Below are positions 61,084-64,000 of a DNA stretch of 64,000 nt, one piece after another. The stretch spans positions 992,001 to 1,056,000 of the forward strand of contig CAWBQO010000006.1 of NCBI GenBank assembly GCA_963790965.1. Reading direction: 5' to 3'. The notes beneath the pieces are model-generated. The model did no database searches, was not told where the DNA came from, and was given only the letters and a program-made list of their open reading frames with translations. Position 1 is the stretch's first letter. Every line of letters starts with the position of its first letter. Both the position numbers and the translations under genes were made by a program. Source of the stretch: CAWBQO01 sp963790965 (GTDB lineage: Bacteria > Bacteroidota > Rhodothermia > Rhodothermales > DASSAV01).

Positions 61084-61148
61084 GATCCTTCGCTGCTCTC
61101 AGGATGACAGCCCGGGAGGATGACAGCCCGGGAGGATGACAGCCCGGA
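61084..61148 (+). repeat. 26-bp element running into a 3 x 16-bp minisatellite
   Basis: GATCCTTCGCTGCTCTCAGG, ATGACA, then AGGATGACAGCCCGGG at 61101, 61117 and 61133. This shows the minisatellite growing out of the element's 3' end. Confidence 0.85.
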
Positions 61149-61288
61149 AGAGGGGAGGTGGCGGGTGCGGAGCGGGATCGCCGGTGATCTGCGGAAGACC
61201 AATTTCCCGTTGATTGCGCCGGATGTTCTTGGGTAGCAGCAGTGGGTGAGCTACCTTTGTTCTCTCCTTTCCGCTACCCCCCTCAGCC

Positions 61289-62137
61289 ATGATGGAAGAA
61301 CTCGACGCGCTTCGGCTTGCGCTTGAACACGAGCAGGCGATTGCCGGCCCCTTCGTGCCCCTCGGTACCGAAAGGTCGCCCGGGCAGGTCGCTGCCCGCG
61401 AGGAGCATCCGTCAGCCACCGCCTCCCCGTCTCCGGACCCGCGCAACGAGAACGACGACGATATGCCTCAGCCCACGCGCCACCCTTCCGCCGATCTGAC
61501 GACATCCTCCAGCAGCAATCTTTCGCCGTATGAGCGGATTGAGGGCTTGATCGCGCAGGAGAACCCCGTTCGGGAGATCGATTCACTCGATGCGCTCCGA
61601 GCGTACATGGAGCAGCACGTGCTCATTCCGCTCGACCGTGAACGAACGAAACTCGTCTTCGGCACCGGCGATCCGGAAGCGAACCTCATGATCATCGGCG
61701 AAGCGCCGGGTGCCGACGAGGACCGGCAGGGCGAGCCGTTCGTCGGCCGCGCGGGCAAGCTGCTCAACGACATCCTGAAGGCCATCGGCTTTGCGCGGGA
61801 GGAAGTCTACATCGCGAACATCCTGAAGAGCCGGCCCCCGAACAACCGCGAACCCCAGCCGGAGGAGGTGGCGGCGCATCTCCCGGTCCTCTACAAACAA
61901 ATTGCGCTCGTTGAGCCGAAGATCATCCTCTGCGTCGGGCGCACGGCCGGCAACGGCATGCTGGGCGCCAAGGAGTCGCTGGCGAACCTGAGGACGAAAG
62001 AGCATAGTTTCCATGGACTGCCGCTCCTCGTCACCTACCACCCTGCCGCGCTGCTTCGTAACGAACAGTGGAAACGACCGACCTGGGAAGACGTTAAGCG
62101 ACTGCGCGCCCGCTACGATGAACTCGTTGCCGCTTGA
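61289..62137 (+). CDS. Uracil-DNA glycosylase, family 4-like, lacking the Fe-S cysteines
   Basis: A 282-residue protein. Residues 1-95 are low-complexity and divergent. The catalytic domain has motif A GEAPGADEDRQGEPFVGRAG, YIANILKSRPPNNREPQPEE and motif B YHPAALLRNEQWKRPTW, all typical of family 4 uracil-DNA glycosylases, which remove uracil from DNA. Family 4 enzymes carry four Fe-S cysteines; here the CxxC near the start is replaced (MEQHVLIPLDRERT), the Cys of the KCRPP motif is Ser (KSRPP), and the last Cys is also missing. Removal of the cluster may be compensated structurally. It precedes dnaB on the same strand by 33 bases. Confidence 0.88.
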   Translation: MMEELDALRLALEHEQAIAGPFVPLGTERSPGQVAAREEHPSATASPSPDPRNENDDDMPQPTRHPSADLTTSSSSNLSPYERIEGLIAQENPVREIDSLDALRAYMEQHVLIPLDRERTKLVFGTGDPEANLMIIGEAPGADEDRQGEPFVGRAGKLLNDILKAIGFAREEVYIANILKSRPPNNREPQPEEVAAHLPVLYKQIALVEPKIILCVGRTAGNGMLGAKESLANLRTKEHSFHGLPLLVTYHPAALLRNEQWKRPTWEDVKRLRARYDELVAA

Positions 62138-62170
62138 ACGTAGCCCACGCCGTTGTCCCAAAGCAGCCTT

Positions 62171-63724
62171 ATGTCCGATTCTGAAGAGCTAAAGCCGCGA
62201 AGGCTGAACATCGACGACCAGAGCCAGCGCTACCCGCTCGAAAAAATGACGAAGGGCGGGCGGGTTCGTCGTGCGGAAGGGCGAGATCTTCAGGAAGCCG
62301 GTGGCCGCGTCCCGCCGCAGGCGATGCCGGTCGAGCAGTCCGTGCTTGGGGCCATGCTTATCGAGCGCGAGGCCATTCCGCGCGTGATCGAGGTGCTCGG
62401 CGAGGAGGATACGTTCTATAACTCCAAGCACCAAAAGATTTACGGCGCGATCCGGAGCCTCTTCGACCGGAGCAACCCGGTCGACCTGATCACGCTCACG
62501 GAAGAACTCAAGCGCCGGGGCGAGCTGGACGAGGTGGGCGGCGCATATTACCTCGGCGAGATAACAACGAAAGTCGCTACGGCGGCCAACGTCGAGTATC
62601 ACGCGCGCATCATTGCGGAGAAATCGCTCCTTCGCAAGATGATCGAGACGATGACCGGGCTGGTCGGGCGCGCATACGATCCGAGCAGCGACGCCTTCGA
62701 TCTGCTCGATGAGGCCGAGCGCGACATCTTCCAGATCTCCGAGTCGCAGCTGCGGAAGTCGGCGGTCTCGATGAACGAGATTCTTAAGGACACCCTTGCG
62801 CGTCTCGAGGCGATTCACGGGAGAACGGGCGGAATCACCGGCATCCCCACGGGCTTCACGCGACTGGACGATATCACGGGCGGCTGGCAGCCCTCGGACC
62901 TGATCGTAATCGCCGCCAGGCCGTCGATGGGGAAAACCGCCTTCAGCTTAAGTATGGCGCGGAATGCGGCCATGCACGCCGAGCACCCGGCCGGCGTAGC
63001 GATCTTTTCGCTTGAAATGAGCGCTTATCAGCTCGCGCAGCGCCTTCTCACTTCGGAGGCCCGCGTGGACGCGCAGGCGGCGCGTACAGGTCGCCTCAGC
63101 GAGGACGACTGGCCACGCCTCGCGCGCGCCGCCGGGCGGCTGTCCCAGGCGCCGATCTTCATCGACGATACGCCGGGCCTCGGCATTCTCGAACTCCGCG
63201 CCAAGTGCCGCCGGCTCAAGGCGGAGCACGACATCAAGCTGGTCGTGGTCGATTACCTGCAGCTCATGCACGGGACGACGAACTCGCGCAGTTCGAACCG
63301 TGAGCAGGAGATCGCGCAGATATCGCGCTCGCTCAAGATGCTGGCAAAGGAAATAAACGTTCCCGTTATCGCGCTTTCGCAGCTTAGCCGCGCCGTCGAA
63401 ACGCGCGGCGGCGACAAGCGCCCGCAGCTCTCCGATCTTCGCGAATCGGGCAGTATCGAGCAGGACGCCGATGTGGTCGGATTCATTTACCGCGCCGAGC
63501 GGTATGGCATCCTGCAAGACGACAACGGCAACTCGACCGAGGGCATGGCGGAGATTATCATCGGTAAGCAGCGTAATGGGCCGATAGGATCAGTCAACCT
63601 CGCCTTTGTTCACCAGCACGCCCGCTTTGAGAATCTGACCACCTACTACGCCGATTCGGGAGACGGCGAAGGCTACCTTCCCGCTACGGCTCCCGTGCCG
63701 CCCAGCGAGGACGCGCCGTTTTAG
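62171..63724 (+). CDS. dnaB: Replicative DNA helicase DnaB
   Basis: A 517-residue protein. The N-terminal domain begins near VPPQAMPVEQSVLGAMLIER; the RecA-like motor has Walker A ARPSMGKTAFSLSMA (K255), FSLEMSAYQLAQRLL, Walker B LVVVDYLQLM and the DnaB motif LSQLSRAVETRGGDKRPQLSDLRESGSIEQDADVV. No intein insert is present. It unwinds DNA at the replication fork. The ATG at 62171 is preferred over a TTG (62153). The C-terminal tail is typical. The N-terminal 40 residues before the core are extra and basic. Confidence 0.96.
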   Translation: MSDSEELKPRRLNIDDQSQRYPLEKMTKGGRVRRAEGRDLQEAGGRVPPQAMPVEQSVLGAMLIEREAIPRVIEVLGEEDTFYNSKHQKIYGAIRSLFDRSNPVDLITLTEELKRRGELDEVGGAYYLGEITTKVATAANVEYHARIIAEKSLLRKMIETMTGLVGRAYDPSSDAFDLLDEAERDIFQISESQLRKSAVSMNEILKDTLARLEAIHGRTGGITGIPTGFTRLDDITGGWQPSDLIVIAARPSMGKTAFSLSMARNAAMHAEHPAGVAIFSLEMSAYQLAQRLLTSEARVDAQAARTGRLSEDDWPRLARAAGRLSQAPIFIDDTPGLGILELRAKCRRLKAEHDIKLVVVDYLQLMHGTTNSRSSNREQEIAQISRSLKMLAKEINVPVIALSQLSRAVETRGGDKRPQLSDLRESGSIEQDADVVGFIYRAERYGILQDDNGNSTEGMAEIIIGKQRNGPIGSVNLAFVHQHARFENLTTYYADSGDGEGYLPATAPVPPSEDAPF

Positions 63725-63862
63725 TCCGTCAGGTCGGCTGCTTGCAGACCGCAGTCGCGCGCCCGAGGTAACAATGCACGCAAGTTTGCGCCGCGGCTTC
63801 GCCGTCGTTCTTGCCGGTTCGTAGATTGTTCGTCTGAGCAACCATCACTGAAAGGCAAGAAC

Positions 63863-64000
63863 ATGGATCTGAAGGATAAAGTGGTCGTCGTGACCGGCGC
63901 AAGCAGCGGCATTGGGAGGGAGTTTGCGCGCGTGCTCGTGGGCCGTGGAAGCCGCGTATTCGGCCTTGCACGCGGAGAGGGAAAGCTGAACGATCTGCAG
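63863..64000 (+). CDS. Short-chain dehydrogenase/reductase, partial (N-terminus only)
   Basis: The frame is open from the ATG at 63863 to the window end (46 codons). MDLKDKVVVVTGASSGIGRE is the NAD(P)-binding TGxxxGIG motif of classical SDRs, and GRGSRVFGLARGEGKL gives the basic residues typical of NADP-preferring members. The catalytic YxxxK lies outside the window, so substrate cannot be assigned. Confidence 0.88.
   Translation, partial: MDLKDKVVVVTGASSGIGREFARVLVGRGSRVFGLARGEGKLNDLQ

Larger units (their letters stand above)
60747..61288. other. Repeat-rich gene-free stretch
   Basis: Holds a 26-bp element (60771-60796), a 75-bp element (60902-60976), another 26-bp element (61084-61109) and a 3 x 16-bp minisatellite (61101-61148), then about 140 bases with the promoter and start region of the glycosylase gene. 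Confidence 0.75.

Overview
The window looks like a chromosomal segment from a high-G+C member of the Bacteroidota/Rhodothermota side of the FCB group, most likely a Rhodothermales-like organism. The evidence is a TonB-dependent receptor paired with a DUF4249 lipoprotein, several genes without a clear Shine-Dalgarno sequence, a Bacteroidota-style -33/-7 promoter before rpmH, and the general gene repertoire. The phylum call is an inference. No rRNA, dnaA or single-copy ribosomal marker other than rpmH is present to settle it.

Layout. 0-0.7 kb: start of a transposase gene and repeat debris. 0.7-8.4 kb: housekeeping and envelope genes on the + strand (GyrI-like protein, pyrimidine-nucleoside phosphorylase, terpenoid-cyclase-fold protein, a PspA/coiled-coil module, enoyl-CoA hydratase, NhaA), closed by a strong bidirectional terminator. 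8.4-17.4 kb: mostly - strand, with the DUF4249/TonB receptor pair, a + strand Xre/RES toxin-antitoxin pair, a zinc-ribbon protein, a small unknown, a large outer-membrane zincin/propeller/barrel protein and tRNA-Ser(CGA).

17.5-38.6 kb is a surface-polysaccharide locus. It holds WbpP-, WlbA/WbpB- and WbpE-like enzymes for amino-uronic sugars, rfbB-rfbA-rfbC for dTDP-rhamnose intermediates (rfbD not in the window), a Wzx flippase, a Wzy-like polymerase, three glycosyltransferases, a CapK-like adenylating enzyme, a PglC-like initiating phosphoglycosyl transferase, a PglD-like acetyltransferase and a PglE-like aminotransferase broken by indels. From about 26.3 to 33.05 kb G+C is visibly lower and strand composition flips (A/C-rich on the left, G/T-rich on the right). 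The left edge lies inside rfbC, which suggests a swapped serotype cassette. Toxin-antitoxin-type genes (HicB-like, MNT/HEPN, DUF433 with a truncated DUF5615) and an orphan terminase-small-subunit-like gene sit in or beside the locus.

Two repeat deserts (18.6-20.8 and 38.6-39.9 kb) and two smaller ones (50.4-51.5 and 60.75-61.15 kb) are built from the same modules. These are a 26-bp imperfect palindrome (about 21 copies), a 75-bp element (6 copies, all the same length), tandem arrays of 218 bp and about 340-357 bp, and a separate 8 x 25-bp minisatellite. A roughly 95-100 bp element occurs three times.

40-50.4 kb: metallophosphoesterase, sulfurtransferase, moaC, floA, and a possible lipid-hydrolase operon (patatin-like protein with a large membrane insert, alpha/beta hydrolase, secreted protein). 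51.8-64 kb: tRNA-Val(TAC) and tRNA-Gly(CCC) with their own terminator, the conserved rpmH-rnpA-yidC-mnmE block, a PepSY membrane protein, an MFS transporter with a hairpin-rich leader, a family-4-like uracil-DNA glycosylase without the usual Fe-S cysteines, dnaB, and the start of a short-chain dehydrogenase. Single-base indels in yidC (normally essential), rfbA and the aminotransferase suggest that the assembly carries some sequencing errors.
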